A stretch of DNA of 13,512 bases, from positions 1-13,512 of the forward strand of contig ASPC01000052.1 of the NCBI GenBank assembly GCA_000405345.1, in the 5' to 3' direction. Source of the DNA: Atribacteria bacterium SCGC AAA255-N14 (GTDB taxonomy: Bacteria; Atribacterota; JS1; SB-45; 34-128). Each line of letters opens with the position of its first letter. The stretch's first letter is position 1. This document shows, in pieces, positions 1 through 6,951 of this stretch. The position numbers and the translations under genes are program-made. The notes under the pieces are model-generated. The model ran no database searches. It had not been told where the DNA came from and saw nothing but the letters and a program-made list of their open reading frames with translations.

Positions 1-48
1 TTTCCTCACCCTTGAGGGGGGAGGACTAAGGTGGGGGTGGATCTTTTA
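1..48 (+). repeat. 48-base inverted repeat, left copy (R)
   Basis: Positions 1-48 are the exact reverse complement of 3486-3533. The element contains an imperfect hairpin (CCTC-ACCC ... GGGG-GAGG) and looks like a REP-type or MITE-like dispersed palindrome. It opens the window exactly at its first matching base, so the true left end of the repeat may lie outside. With its partner it brackets ruvX, mltG, udk and the insertion sequence. Confidence 0.95.
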
Positions 49-175
49 ATTAATTAATTGGTCAATTGGTCAATTGGAGAATCGGTGAATTGGCGAATTG
101 GTGAATTAATTTAATCGGTCAATCGGCTAATTGGAAAATTGGTGAATTGGCTAATCGGTGAATTGGAGAATTTAT
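49..175. repeat. Degenerate 8-base tandem array (TGGTGAAT-like)
   Basis: Roughly fourteen consecutive variants of an 8-base unit can be read: tggtcaat, tggtcaat, tggagaat, cggtgaat, tggcgaat, tggtgaat, then further variants up to tggagaat. The array fills the whole gap before ruvX. Its last unit supplies GGAG at 165-168, 11 bases before the TTG start of ruvX. A related short array lies at the 3' end of alaS (3615-3652). Function is unknown. Confidence 0.9.
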
Positions 176-179
176 TATT

Positions 180-611
180 TTGCGAATTTTAGGAATAGAT
201 TTAGGCGAAAAAAGAATCGGAATTTCAATAAGTGATGAATTGGGAATTACCGCCCAGGGGCTGCCTACAATTAATTCAATTAACGAAATAGAAGATTTAA
301 AAAATATAAAAGAAATTATCGATAAATACGGAGTAGAAAAAATAGTTTTGGGTTTTCCCAAAAACATGAACGGCTCTATAGGTAAGCAAGCCCAAAAGGC
401 TATATCCTTTGCGGAAAAGCTTAAACCATCTTTCCAGCTGCCCGTAGAGTTGGAAGATGAAAGATTAAGCACAAGCAAAGCTGAAAAATTTTTAATTGAA
501 ACTAACCGAAGTAGAAAAAAAAGAAAAAAAGTTATTGATAAAATGTCAGCAGTAATAATTCTACAGTCTTTTTTGGATAGAAGGATGATGAATAAAGAGA
601 TAAAAAAATGA
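180..611 (+). CDS. ruvX: RuvX/YqgF, RNase H-fold putative pre-16S rRNA nuclease
   Basis: This 143-residue protein is full length for the RuvX/YqgF family, implicated in maturation of 16S rRNA 5' ends and historically called a Holliday junction resolvase-like protein. The N-terminus has the RNase H-fold strand GIDLGEKRIGIS with candidate metal ligand D7. The middle has LEDERLST (residues 91-98), and near the C-terminus is VIDKMSAVIILQSFLD with D120. The start is TTG, because it gives the canonical MRILGIDLG N-terminus. The GGAG at 165-168 lies inside the upstream octamer array. The stop overlaps the mltG start (ATGA), implying translational coupling. In Firmicutes ruvX follows alaS; here alaS points the other way across an inversion boundary. 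Confidence 0.95.
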   Translation: MRILGIDLGEKRIGISISDELGITAQGLPTINSINEIEDLKNIKEIIDKYGVEKIVLGFPKNMNGSIGKQAQKAISFAEKLKPSFQLPVELEDERLSTSKAEKFLIETNRSRKKRKKVIDKMSAVIILQSFLDRRMMNKEIKK

Positions 612-1561
612 ACTTTATTGGTAAATTATTTTTCATATTTTCTCTGATTTTATTGATCGCTATCCTATTTATTACCTCTGTGTATTTCCCCTTGGAAGAA
701 AATTCTACAACCCAAAAAGTTGTTAATATCCCCTCCGGAACTAACGCCAAAGAAATTGTGTATATATTAGAAAAAAATGAAATAATTAGAAAAAATAATT
801 ATACATTCAGAATTTTAATCAAACTAATGAAGTTAGAAGACCAATTAAAATACGGTGAATATAACCTCAGCCCCTCAATGAATATGCTACAAATACTGGA
901 TAAATTAGTAAAGGGAGAAGTAATAGTATATAAAATAACTATTCCGGAAGGCTATACCTCTTCTCAAATTGCAGAATTATTGGAGAAAAATGAGATCGCA
1001 GAGAAAGAAGCTTTTTTAAAATTAGTAAAAGATAGCGAAAAAACCCCGGAAGGTTACCTATTCCCTGACACCTACGAAGTGCCCAAAAAATATGGAGCAG
1101 AAAAGATGGTCAAAGTAATGTTAGCAAATTTTAACCAAGTTGCCTTAGTAAATAAATTTACAGATAAAGCTGAAGAAATTGGATTTTCTCTGGATGAAAT
1201 CATTATTCTTGCTTCAATTATTGAGAAAGAAGCTAAATTTACTGAAGAAAAAAGTAAAGTATCATCTGTTTTTCATAATCGATTGAAAACAGGAATGAAA
1301 TTACAATCATGTGCCACTATTCAGTATATTTTAGAAGAGCCGAAAGAAAAATTAGATGAAAATGATTTAAAGATAGAATCTCCCTACAATACATATCTTT
1401 ACAAAGGTCTTCCTCCCGAGGCAATATGCAATCCCGGACTCGATTCAATTATAGCCGCCCTTGAACCAGCGGAAGAGGATTATTTATATTTTGTATTAGG
1501 GGAAAATGGCAGGCATATATTTTCCAAAACCTATCAGGAACATCTAATGAACAAAAAATAA
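608..1561 (+). CDS. mltG: MltG/YceG endolytic murein transglycosylase
   Basis: The 317-residue protein is a membrane-anchored endolytic transglycosylase that cuts nascent glycan strands and so sets their length. Residues about 4-27 form one hydrophobic segment, so the rest is predicted to be extracytoplasmic. A LysM-like subdomain precedes TIPEGYTSSQIAELL (111-125). The family signatures EGYLFPDTY (148-156), ASIIEKEA (202-209, with E206 the likely catalytic glutamate) and VFHNRLKTGMKLQ (221-233) are all present, followed by YKGLPPEAICNPG. It is slightly shorter than E. coli MltG but complete. The ATG overlaps the ruvX stop by four bases. A long perfect hairpin starts directly after its stop codon. 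Confidence 0.96.
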   Translation: MNFIGKLFFIFSLILLIAILFITSVYFPLEENSTTQKVVNIPSGTNAKEIVYILEKNEIIRKNNYTFRILIKLMKLEDQLKYGEYNLSPSMNMLQILDKLVKGEVIVYKITIPEGYTSSQIAELLEKNEIAEKEAFLKLVKDSEKTPEGYLFPDTYEVPKKYGAEKMVKVMLANFNQVALVNKFTDKAEEIGFSLDEIIILASIIEKEAKFTEEKSKVSSVFHNRLKTGMKLQSCATIQYILEEPKEKLDENDLKIESPYNTYLYKGLPPEAICNPGLDSIIAALEPAEEDYLYFVLGENGRHIFSKTYQEHLMNKK

Positions 1562-1562
1562 C

Positions 1563-1605
1563 AAAAAGGTAAACAAAAGTGCCTGGCACTTTTGTTTACC
1601 TTTTT
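1563..1605. terminator. Perfect long palindrome between mltG and udk, terminator-like
   Basis: The arms aaaaaggtaaacaaaagtgc and its exact complement pair over 20 bases around a three-base CTG loop, ending in five T. The hairpin starts two bases after the mltG stop, and its T tract runs into the udk ribosome-binding site. Because it is symmetric it could stop transcription from either side. Its GTGCCTGGCAC core resembles dispersed palindromes seen in other low-GC bacteria. Whether it terminates or only attenuates read-through into udk cannot be told. Confidence 0.75.
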
Positions 1606-1618
1606 AAGGAGTGAGATT

Positions 1619-2206
1619 ATGGAACCATTATTAATCGGCATTGCCGGAGGAACCGGTTCGGGAAAAACTACAGTAGCCTGCAGGGTCTATGAAAGTTTAA
1701 AAGGAGTAAATGTGGTAGTGATTCAACAAGATGCATATTACATAGATTTAAGCCATCTTCCTTTAGAAGAAAGAAAGAAAATAAACTTTGATCATCCCTC
1801 AGCTTTTGATAGCGATCTGTTGATAAAACATTTAAAGAAATTAATTAAAGGGCAGGAAATTGAAAAACCAATATATTCATTTACGGATTATACCCGAAAA
1901 AAAGAGACAGAAAAAGTACTTCCCCGTGACATTATAATATTGGAAGGTATTTTGGTATTAGAAGAAGAAAAAATAAGAAACTTATTGGATATAAAAATTT
2001 ATGTAGATGCAGATGAGGATGAAAGATTCATCCGAAGGTTAGTGAGAGATACAAAGGAGAGGGGGCGGTCAATGGAATCAGTAATCGAACAATATTTGAC
2101 CGTTGTAAAGCCGATGTTCTTGCAATTTGTTGAGCCCTCTAAAAGATATGCCGATATAGTTATCCCCCAGGGACTCTTTTCCAATCTGAAGATGAGCCTG
2201 AAATAA
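1619..2206 (+). pseudogene. udk: Uridine kinase, C-terminus replaced at an insertion-sequence junction
   Basis: Udk phosphorylates uridine and cytidine in pyrimidine salvage. Visible are the P-loop GGTGSGKT (residues 10-17), QQDAYY (36-41), the [10 protein letters not shown] segment (55-64), the [16 protein letters not shown] lid region and ERGRS (147-151). ATG 1619 is chosen because AAGGAG at 1606-1611 sits 7 bases before it; an upstream ATG at 1592 lies inside the hairpin arm. Family resemblance stops at ADIVIPQG (residue 185). The usual C-terminal helix is missing and replaced by ten unrelated residues ([10 protein letters not shown]), giving 195 residues instead of about 205-215. The change coincides with the left end of the insertion sequence. 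All catalytic segments survive, so residual activity is possible. Confidence 0.85.
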
Positions 2207-3485
2207 GTCTCTGACAGATGAAAGTTTGACAGGCTAAAGGTAAGAGTCATAATAGCTATATTATGGTGATAACTATGAATGACTCACAATTAAGCAGTAT
2301 TGTTGAAGTAAAGAGGTTTTTGAAAGAATCGGAGGTAATAGAATTTAAAAAGAGATTCCGGAAGGAGGCATATGAATGGATAGAAGAGGCACTGGAAAGG
2401 TTTGATTATTTATACTTGTGCAAGAAAGAAAAAGGGTTAATAAAGAAGTATATAGAGAAAGTAACCGGATATTCCCGGCCTCAAGTTACCAGACAAATAA
2501 AGGAGTACAAGGAAACCGGACGAGTGAGGCTGAAAGAATATAAAAGAAATAAATTTGAGAGGAAATACAGCAATAGAGACATTCTACTACTTGCCAAGAC
2601 CGCAGAATTACATGATTATCCCAATGGAGCTTCCTTGAAAAAGACCCTGGAGCGAATGGCGAATACCTATGCTGAAGAAGAATACCGGAATATAGCGAAC
2701 ATTTCGGTATCCCATATCTACAACCTGAAGAAAACCGTGTCCTATCAGCGTAGTGTCTCCTTCTATCAAGAGACCAAAAAGACTAAAGGAAGGACCATGG
2801 GAGAGAGGTGTAAACCAGAACCGGGAGGGAAACCGGGATATTTAAGAGTAGATACCGTGCATCAAGGAGATAGAGATGGAGAAAAAGGGGTCTATCATAT
2901 AAATACAGTTGATGAGGTAGTTCAATGGGAGGTGGTGGGAGCAGTGGAAAAGATCACCGATTGCCATCTCATTCCTTTACTGGAAAAGATAATAGGTAGT
3001 TATCCTTACCGGATTATAAATTTTCATGCAGACAATGGTTCAGAATACGTAAACAGGAAAGTGGCAGAGATGTTAAATAATCTATTGATAAAACTGACCA
3101 AAAGCAGACCCAGACATACCAATGATAATGCCCTTGCGGAAACGAAAAACGGCTGGGTGTTAAGGAAATGGATGGGATATGGTCATATAGGACAGAAACA
3201 TGCTAAAGGGATAAATGAGTTTTATTTTGAGTGTTTTAACGAGTATTTGAATTTTCACCGTCCCTGTGCCTTTCCTATGGAAGTAAAGGATAAAAAAGGA
3301 AAGATAAAGAAGAAATACAGATATCAGGACTATATGACTCCCTATGAGAAATTAAGGAGTATACCTGATGCCCGGGTATATTTAAAAGAAAGTATAACCT
3401 TGGAAAGGTTAGATAAAATAGCAAGAAGATATACCGATAATGAGATGGCTAAAAAAGTACAGTTGGAAAGAGATAAATTATTTGA
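2172..3485 (+). mobile_element. Insertion sequence with DDE integrase-type transposase
   Basis: The left limit is placed where udk-like coding ends (about 2172). The right limit is where transposase-like sequence runs into the 48-base repeat R' (3486). About 100 bases precede the transposase gene. They hold the inverted pair gactctt/aagagtc (2172-2178 and 2242-2248) and three loosely similar motifs (tctgaagatgag, tctgacagatgaaag, tttgacaggctaaag) that could be transposase-binding sites. I could not identify a matching terminal inverted repeat on the right, so the right end may have been lost to R'. The segment looks richer in G+C than its neighbours. Confidence 0.75.
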
Positions 3486-3528
3486 TAAAAGATCCACCCC
3501 CACCTTAGTCCTCCCCCCTCAAGGGTGA
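2263..3528 (+). CDS. DDE (rve-type) IS transposase
   Basis: The 421-residue protein has an N-terminal helix-turn-helix region (residues about 58-81, GYSRPQVTRQIKEY) and a retroviral-integrase-type catalytic core. The acidic triad is D197 (RVDTVHQGD), D257 (FHADNGSEYVN) and E293 (NALAETKN), a D-D-35-E spacing. It resembles integrase-like transposases of the IS481/ISNCY sort, although I cannot assign the family exactly. ATG 2263 gives the longest frame; ATG 2275 (MNDSQLSS) is the likelier start, with a weak GGTG 8 bases before it. The last residues, STPTLVLPPQG, are encoded by the 48-base repeat R' rather than by the element, so the C-terminus is a fusion just past the normal end. The catalytic residues are intact. 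Confidence 0.9.
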   Translation: MVITMNDSQLSSIVEVKRFLKESEVIEFKKRFRKEAYEWIEEALERFDYLYLCKKEKGLIKKYIEKVTGYSRPQVTRQIKEYKETGRVRLKEYKRNKFERKYSNRDILLLAKTAELHDYPNGASLKKTLERMANTYAEEEYRNIANISVSHIYNLKKTVSYQRSVSFYQETKKTKGRTMGERCKPEPGGKPGYLRVDTVHQGDRDGEKGVYHINTVDEVVQWEVVGAVEKITDCHLIPLLEKIIGSYPYRIINFHADNGSEYVNRKVAEMLNNLLIKLTKSRPRHTNDNALAETKNGWVLRKWMGYGHIGQKHAKGINEFYFECFNEYLNFHRPCAFPMEVKDKKGKIKKKYRYQDYMTPYEKLRSIPDARVYLKESITLERLDKIARRYTDNEMAKKVQLERDKLFDKRSTPTLVLPPQG

Positions 3529-3533
3529 GGAAA
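3486..3533 (-). repeat. 48-base inverted repeat, right copy (R')
   Basis: This is the perfect reverse complement of 1-48. Positions 3510-3530 can fold as a hairpin (CCTC-C-CCC, loop, GGG-T-GAGG). It encodes the last eleven transposase residues and its stop codon. Recombination between the two copies would flip 1-3533. Confidence 0.95.
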
Positions 3534-3542
3534 GTCGGAATA

Positions 3543-3567
3543 ACAGGGGAGACGCCTGTCCTACAGG
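3543..3567. repeat. Small palindromic repeat (ACAGG...CCTGTCCTACAGG)
   Basis: ACAGG (3543-3547) pairs with CCTGT (3555-3559) around a seven-base loop. A further ACAGG follows at 3563-3567 and offers an alternative fold. Similar acaggcg-agacgcctgtc sequences are common interspersed palindromes in bacteria. It lies in the 64-base gap between R' and the alaS stop and may act as a weak terminator. Confidence 0.5.
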
Positions 3568-3597
3568 AAGAATGGAGATATACTCGATAGATTCATA

Positions 3598-6285
3598 TTA
3601 ATTTAATATTTCTCCAATTGGAGAATCGGTGCATTGGAGAATTGGTAAATTGAATACTTTTTCTAAGGCCTGGCTTAGTTTGTCTACTTTTGACCCTCCG
3701 GCTTGAGCCATTGTTTTCGTTCCCCCGCCTTTTCCACCAACTATAGGGGCAATATCCTTTATAATATTTCCTGCATTGTAACCTTTTTCTACTAAATCAT
3801 CGGTAACCATTGCCAGTAATGCGACTTTACCATTATCTAATTCTGTCCCCAAAACTACAATACCGGATTTAATTTTATCTTTAATTAAGTCTCCCCAATT
3901 CCTTAAGTCATTATTATCTTCTGCTTCAACTTTAAGTGCTATAATATTTACTCCTTTAATCTCCTTCTTTTTGGACAGCAGTTTGTCAACTTCATAATGC
4001 GCTAATTTATTACGAATAATTTTAATTTTCTTTTTCATATTATTAACATCATCTATTATCTGATTTATCTTTACTGGTATCTCAGAAGGTATGGTTTGTA
4101 ATTTATCCGAAACTTCTTTGATAATATTTTCTTTTTCTTTAATATATTTTAATGCTTTATCACCGGTTACTGCCTCAATCCTTCTTAAGCCGCTTCCTAT
4201 TCCCTCTTCATTCAATATTTTGAACAAACCGACGCCGGAAGTAGAATTTAGATGAGTACCTCCGCATAATTCCAAGCTGAATTCTCCGATTTTTACCACT
4301 CTTACCTCTTCACCATATTTTTCGCCAAAAAGAGCTATCGCTCCTATTTCTTTTGCTTCATCAAAAGTACTAATCTTCGTTTCTACTTTTAACTCATCCA
4401 ATATTTTTTCATTCACTAAATTTTCAATTTTTTCTAATTCTTCTATTTTTAAGGGCGCAAAATGATTAAAATCAAAACGGAGATGCTGATTGTTTACTGC
4501 AGAGCCGGATTGTTTAACGTGGTCTCCCAATACATCACGAAGTGCTCGGTGCAGTAGATGAGTAGCAGTATGATTTCTGGTGATTGCTTTCCTTCGTAAT
4601 AAATCTACCCTGGCCAATACCTCATCTCCAACTTTTATTTCTCCTTTGCTTACTTCGGAAAAATGAGCAATTAAACCTTCGGTGGGGGTTTGGGTATCGA
4701 ATATTTTCACTAATAGACTGTTTTTAGATAGGGAAGTCATAACTCCCTTATCTCCAATCTGTCCGCCTTTTTCGGCGTAAAATGGTGTCTTTTCTAAATA
4801 TATTTTGCATTTATCTCCCTCTGCGGCTTTATCTACTAACTTATCTTTTTTGGTAATAGCAATTACTTTGCTTTTAGCTTCAACAGAATCATATCCTATA
4901 AATTCTGTCTCTCCCCGTTCATTTAAAATATCCTGGCATAATTTCTGATTGATTTTATCATCTTCAGCGTATGTTTTGCTTTTTACCCACGATTTTCTGG
5001 ATCTTTCCTTTTGAATTTTCATTTCATTTTTAAAATCAGCTTCCTCAATACCAAAGCCATCTTCTTCCAGAATATCCCTGGTTAATTCTAAGGGAAATCC
5101 GTATGTGTCATAAAGTTTAAAAGCGTCTCTTCCGCTAAGTTTATCTTTATTTTTTTGTTTTAATTTTTCTTTTATATTATCTAATATTTGTATTCCAATA
5201 TTTAAAGTTTCTTGAAATCTTTTTTCTTCGGCAAGGATTACCTGGCAGATGCGATTTTCCTCTTTATAGATTTCCGGATATACTTCCTTCATTAAATTAA
5301 TTACCACCGGAGCAACTTCGTATAAAAATGGTTGGTTATAGTTAATAACCTTTCCGTAGCGGAAAGCTCTTCTTAATAACATACGAAGGACATAACCCCT
5401 GCCTTCATTGGAAGGGACTATCCCATCAGAAATCATAAAAACTAGAGCTCTTGCGTGATCAGCAATTACCTTTAGGGCTAAGTCGTTTTTCTGGTTTTCT
5501 TTATATTTTATGCCTGCGTTTTGAGCAACAAATTTTATAATGGGTAAGAACAAATCTGTTTCAAAGTCTGTATCAGCTTTTTGTAAAACAGAGGCGATTC
5601 TCTCTAAACCTAAACCGGTATCGATATTTTGTTTGGGCAAAGGAGTCAATGAACCGTCTTCTTCACGATTGTATTGCATAAACACCAAATTCCATAATTC
5701 CAGGTATCTTTCATCTACACCTACTCCACCGCTTCCTTTTGATGCCTTCTCCTCACCCAAGTCTATATATATTTCGGAACAGGGACCACAAGGTCCAGTC
5801 GGACCGACTTTCCAAAAATTATCTTCTTCACCTAATCTAACAATTCTTTTTTCAGGAAGGCCTATAAGATTATGCCAGATATCATAAGAATCGTCATCGT
5901 CTTTAAATATGGAGATCCATAATTTTTCTCCAGAAAATCCAATAACCTCGGTAAAAAACTCCCAGGCCCATTTGATTGCATCTTCTTTGAAATAATCTCC
6001 AAAAGAAAAGTTTCCTAACATTTCGAAAAAAGTATGGTGTCGGGCAGTTTTCCCCACATTTTCAATGTCGTTTGTCCTAATACATTTCTGGCTGGTGACA
6101 GCTCTTTTTAATGATGATTTAACCTGACCTAAAAATATTGGCTTAAAGGGAACCATTCCGGCAATGGTGAGTAAAATGCTGGGATCTGAAGGTACGAGGG
6201 AAGCGCTGGGGGTTATTTTGTGTCCTTTTCTTTCGAAGAATTTTAAAAATTTTTCCCTGATTTCGCCACTAGACATATAGTTCAT
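3598..6285 (-). CDS. alaS: Alanyl-tRNA synthetase
   Basis: AlaRS charges tRNA-Ala and edits mis-charged Ser or Gly. The 895-residue protein is complete. It has the class II catalytic domain from the N-terminus (EIREKFLKFFERKGH, then TGPCGPCSEIY), the editing-domain metal motifs HTATH (572-576) and CGGTH (674-678), a coiled segment, and the C-Ala domain with GGKGGGTKTMAQAGG (850-864). The ATG is preceded by GAGGAG about 10 bases upstream. The last 15-17 residues (from NLPILQ) are encoded by a short octamer array (3615-3652), so they form an array-derived tail beyond the usual end. ruvX would normally follow; instead an inverted segment begins. No T-box leader motif was found upstream. Confidence 0.97.
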   Translation of the reverse strand: MNYMSSGEIREKFLKFFERKGHKITPSASLVPSDPSILLTIAGMVPFKPIFLGQVKSSLKRAVTSQKCIRTNDIENVGKTARHHTFFEMLGNFSFGDYFKEDAIKWAWEFFTEVIGFSGEKLWISIFKDDDDSYDIWHNLIGLPEKRIVRLGEEDNFWKVGPTGPCGPCSEIYIDLGEEKASKGSGGVGVDERYLELWNLVFMQYNREEDGSLTPLPKQNIDTGLGLERIASVLQKADTDFETDLFLPIIKFVAQNAGIKYKENQKNDLALKVIADHARALVFMISDGIVPSNEGRGYVLRMLLRRAFRYGKVINYNQPFLYEVAPVVINLMKEVYPEIYKEENRICQVILAEEKRFQETLNIGIQILDNIKEKLKQKNKDKLSGRDAFKLYDTYGFPLELTRDILEEDGFGIEEADFKNEMKIQKERSRKSWVKSKTYAEDDKINQKLCQDILNERGETEFIGYDSVEAKSKVIAITKKDKLVDKAAEGDKCKIYLEKTPFYAEKGGQIGDKGVMTSLSKNSLLVKIFDTQTPTEGLIAHFSEVSKGEIKVGDEVLARVDLLRRKAITRNHTATHLLHRALRDVLGDHVKQSGSAVNNQHLRFDFNHFAPLKIEELEKIENLVNEKILDELKVETKISTFDEAKEIGAIALFGEKYGEEVRVVKIGEFSLELCGGTHLNSTSGVGLFKILNEEGIGSGLRRIEAVTGDKALKYIKEKENIIKEVSDKLQTIPSEIPVKINQIIDDVNNMKKKIKIIRNKLAHYEVDKLLSKKKEIKGVNIIALKVEAEDNNDLRNWGDLIKDKIKSGIVVLGTELDNGKVALLAMVTDDLVEKGYNAGNIIKDIAPIVGGKGGGTKTMAQAGGSKVDKLSQALEKVFNLPILQCTDSPIGEILN
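3615..3652. repeat. Octamer array inside the alaS 3' end
   Basis: The units aattggag, aatcggtg, cattggag, aattggta and aattg match the array at 49-175 (shared core caattggagaatcggtg). They lie within the coding frame and encode the end of AlaRS. On the plus strand the two arrays are in the same orientation. Confidence 0.85.
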
Positions 6286-6508
6286 TAAAAATATACTCCT
6301 CGAATAAATGGAATTGTTACAATTCTTTATATAAAGTATTTATCGATTTTATATTCTTTGTATCTCGTATCTGGTATCTCGCCAGAAAAACAAAAAGCAA
6401 TTCCCTTGTATTGTCATTACGAACTTCCCTATTTCTGTCATTGCGAGGGAGTAAAACGACCGAAGCAATCCCACCATATTATATAACTACTATTTGCAAT
6501 AACATGTT
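6286..6508. other. Gap upstream of alaS with repeat remnants
   Basis: This 223-base gap holds the alaS ribosome-binding site, a heptamer remnant tatctcgtatctggtatctc (6361-6380), a partial GTCATT-ACGA motif (6414-6423) and one complete GTCATTGCGAG...GCAATCCC repeat (6434-6472). A promoter for alaS is expected in the AT-rich 6300-6360 stretch, but no convincing -35/-10 pair stood out. Confidence 0.6.
6434..6472 (+). repeat. Interspersed repeat, tctgtcattgcgag...gcaatccc type
   Basis: The 39-base element starts tctgtcattgcgag and ends gaagcaatccc. It belongs to the widespread GTCATTGCGAGCGAAGCGAAGCAATC-like repeats of many bacterial genomes. It faces an inverted copy at 6801-6833 across the GIY-YIG gene. 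Confidence 0.85.
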
Positions 6509-6871
6509 TTATAGTTTATCATACAAATCTTTCCATTCCGGATTAATTCCTATAATCAATTCAACCTTCTTAGTTCTTGAACCTGCTTTTATCTGTTTTT
6601 CTCTTAATATGGCATTTTCTGGGTCATTATATATTTCAAAAAATATTAATTTATTGATATTATAGTTTTTTGTAAATCCATCAATTACTTTTTCTTTATG
6701 TTCCCAAATTCTTTTCTTTAAATCGCTGGTAACTCCAGTATATAAAACGGTATTTATTTTATTAGTCATTATATAAACATAATATTGCTTCCTATTAAAA
6801 GGGATTGCCACGGCTTCGCCTCGCAATGACAGATTTAATAATTTATTGCCACGCTCTCTGCAGTCACTCAC
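6509..6871 (-). CDS. GIY-YIG domain endonuclease-like small protein
   Basis: The protein resembles the small single-domain GIY-YIG (UPF0213/YhbQ-like) proteins of unknown physiological role. The core has YVYI (31-34) and YTGVT (44-48) as the GIY and YIG strands, then R54 and H58, and REKQIK with the likely catalytic E91. The open frame starts at GTG 6871, but residues 1-26 (MSDCRERGN...LRGEAVAIP) are translated from two tandem interspersed repeats, so they are probably not the authentic N-terminus. The family usually starts a few residues before YYVYI, where this frame reads NRKQYYVYI with no ATG. A GTG inside the repeat (codon 21) is an alternative. Inverted repeats flank the gene. Codons 63-93 recur as a perfect second copy at 13418-13512. 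Confidence 0.85.
   Translation of the reverse strand: MSDCRERGNKLLNLSLRGEAVAIPFNRKQYYVYIMTNKINTVLYTGVTSDLKKRIWEHKEKVIDGFTKNYNINKLIFFEIYNDPENAILREKQIKAGSRTKKVELIIGINPEWKDLYDKL
6801..6833 (-). repeat. Interspersed repeat, inverted partner upstream of the GIY-YIG gene
   Basis: Read on the minus strand it starts tctgtcattgcgagg and ends gtggcaatccc, matching the ends of 6434-6472 in the opposite orientation. It encodes LSLRGEAVAIP in the extended GIY-YIG frame. Confidence 0.85.
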
Positions 6872-6880
6872 GACGACATT
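6841..6880 (-). repeat. Second, degenerate interspersed repeat copy
   Basis: The minus strand reads tgtcgtcgtgagtgactgc followed by agagagcgtggcaat, a diverged GTCATTGCGAG...GTGGCAATC element in tandem with 6801-6833. It carries the GTG from which the extended GIY-YIG frame opens. Confidence 0.6.
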
Positions 6881-6910
6881 TCTGTTTTTTTATTCTGACT
6901 TCTTTTCCTT

Positions 6911-6947
6911 TACGATATACGATTCACGAGATACGAGATACGATTTT
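6911..6947. repeat. Heptamer array (ACGAGAT-like) after pilB
   Basis: Five 7-base units can be read: acgatat, acgattc, acgagat, acgagat, acgattt. The array begins a few bases downstream of the pilB stop. Confidence 0.85.
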
Positions 6948-6951
6948 ACAT

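Noticed and set aside
119..478. Minus-strand open frame opposite ruvX
   Set aside because: Its C-terminal part is octamer-array translation (HRLANSPIFQLAD) and the rest is antisense to a clearly conserved ruvX frame.
1592..1618. Upstream ATG start for udk
   Set aside because: It lies in the arm of the perfect hairpin, while ATG 1619 has AAGGAG at 7 bases and gives the family N-terminus.
6286..6508. T-box riboswitch upstream of alaS
   Set aside because: No GGTGGNACCGCG-type antiterminator motif or leader terminator is visible on the minus strand; the gap holds interspersed repeats instead.
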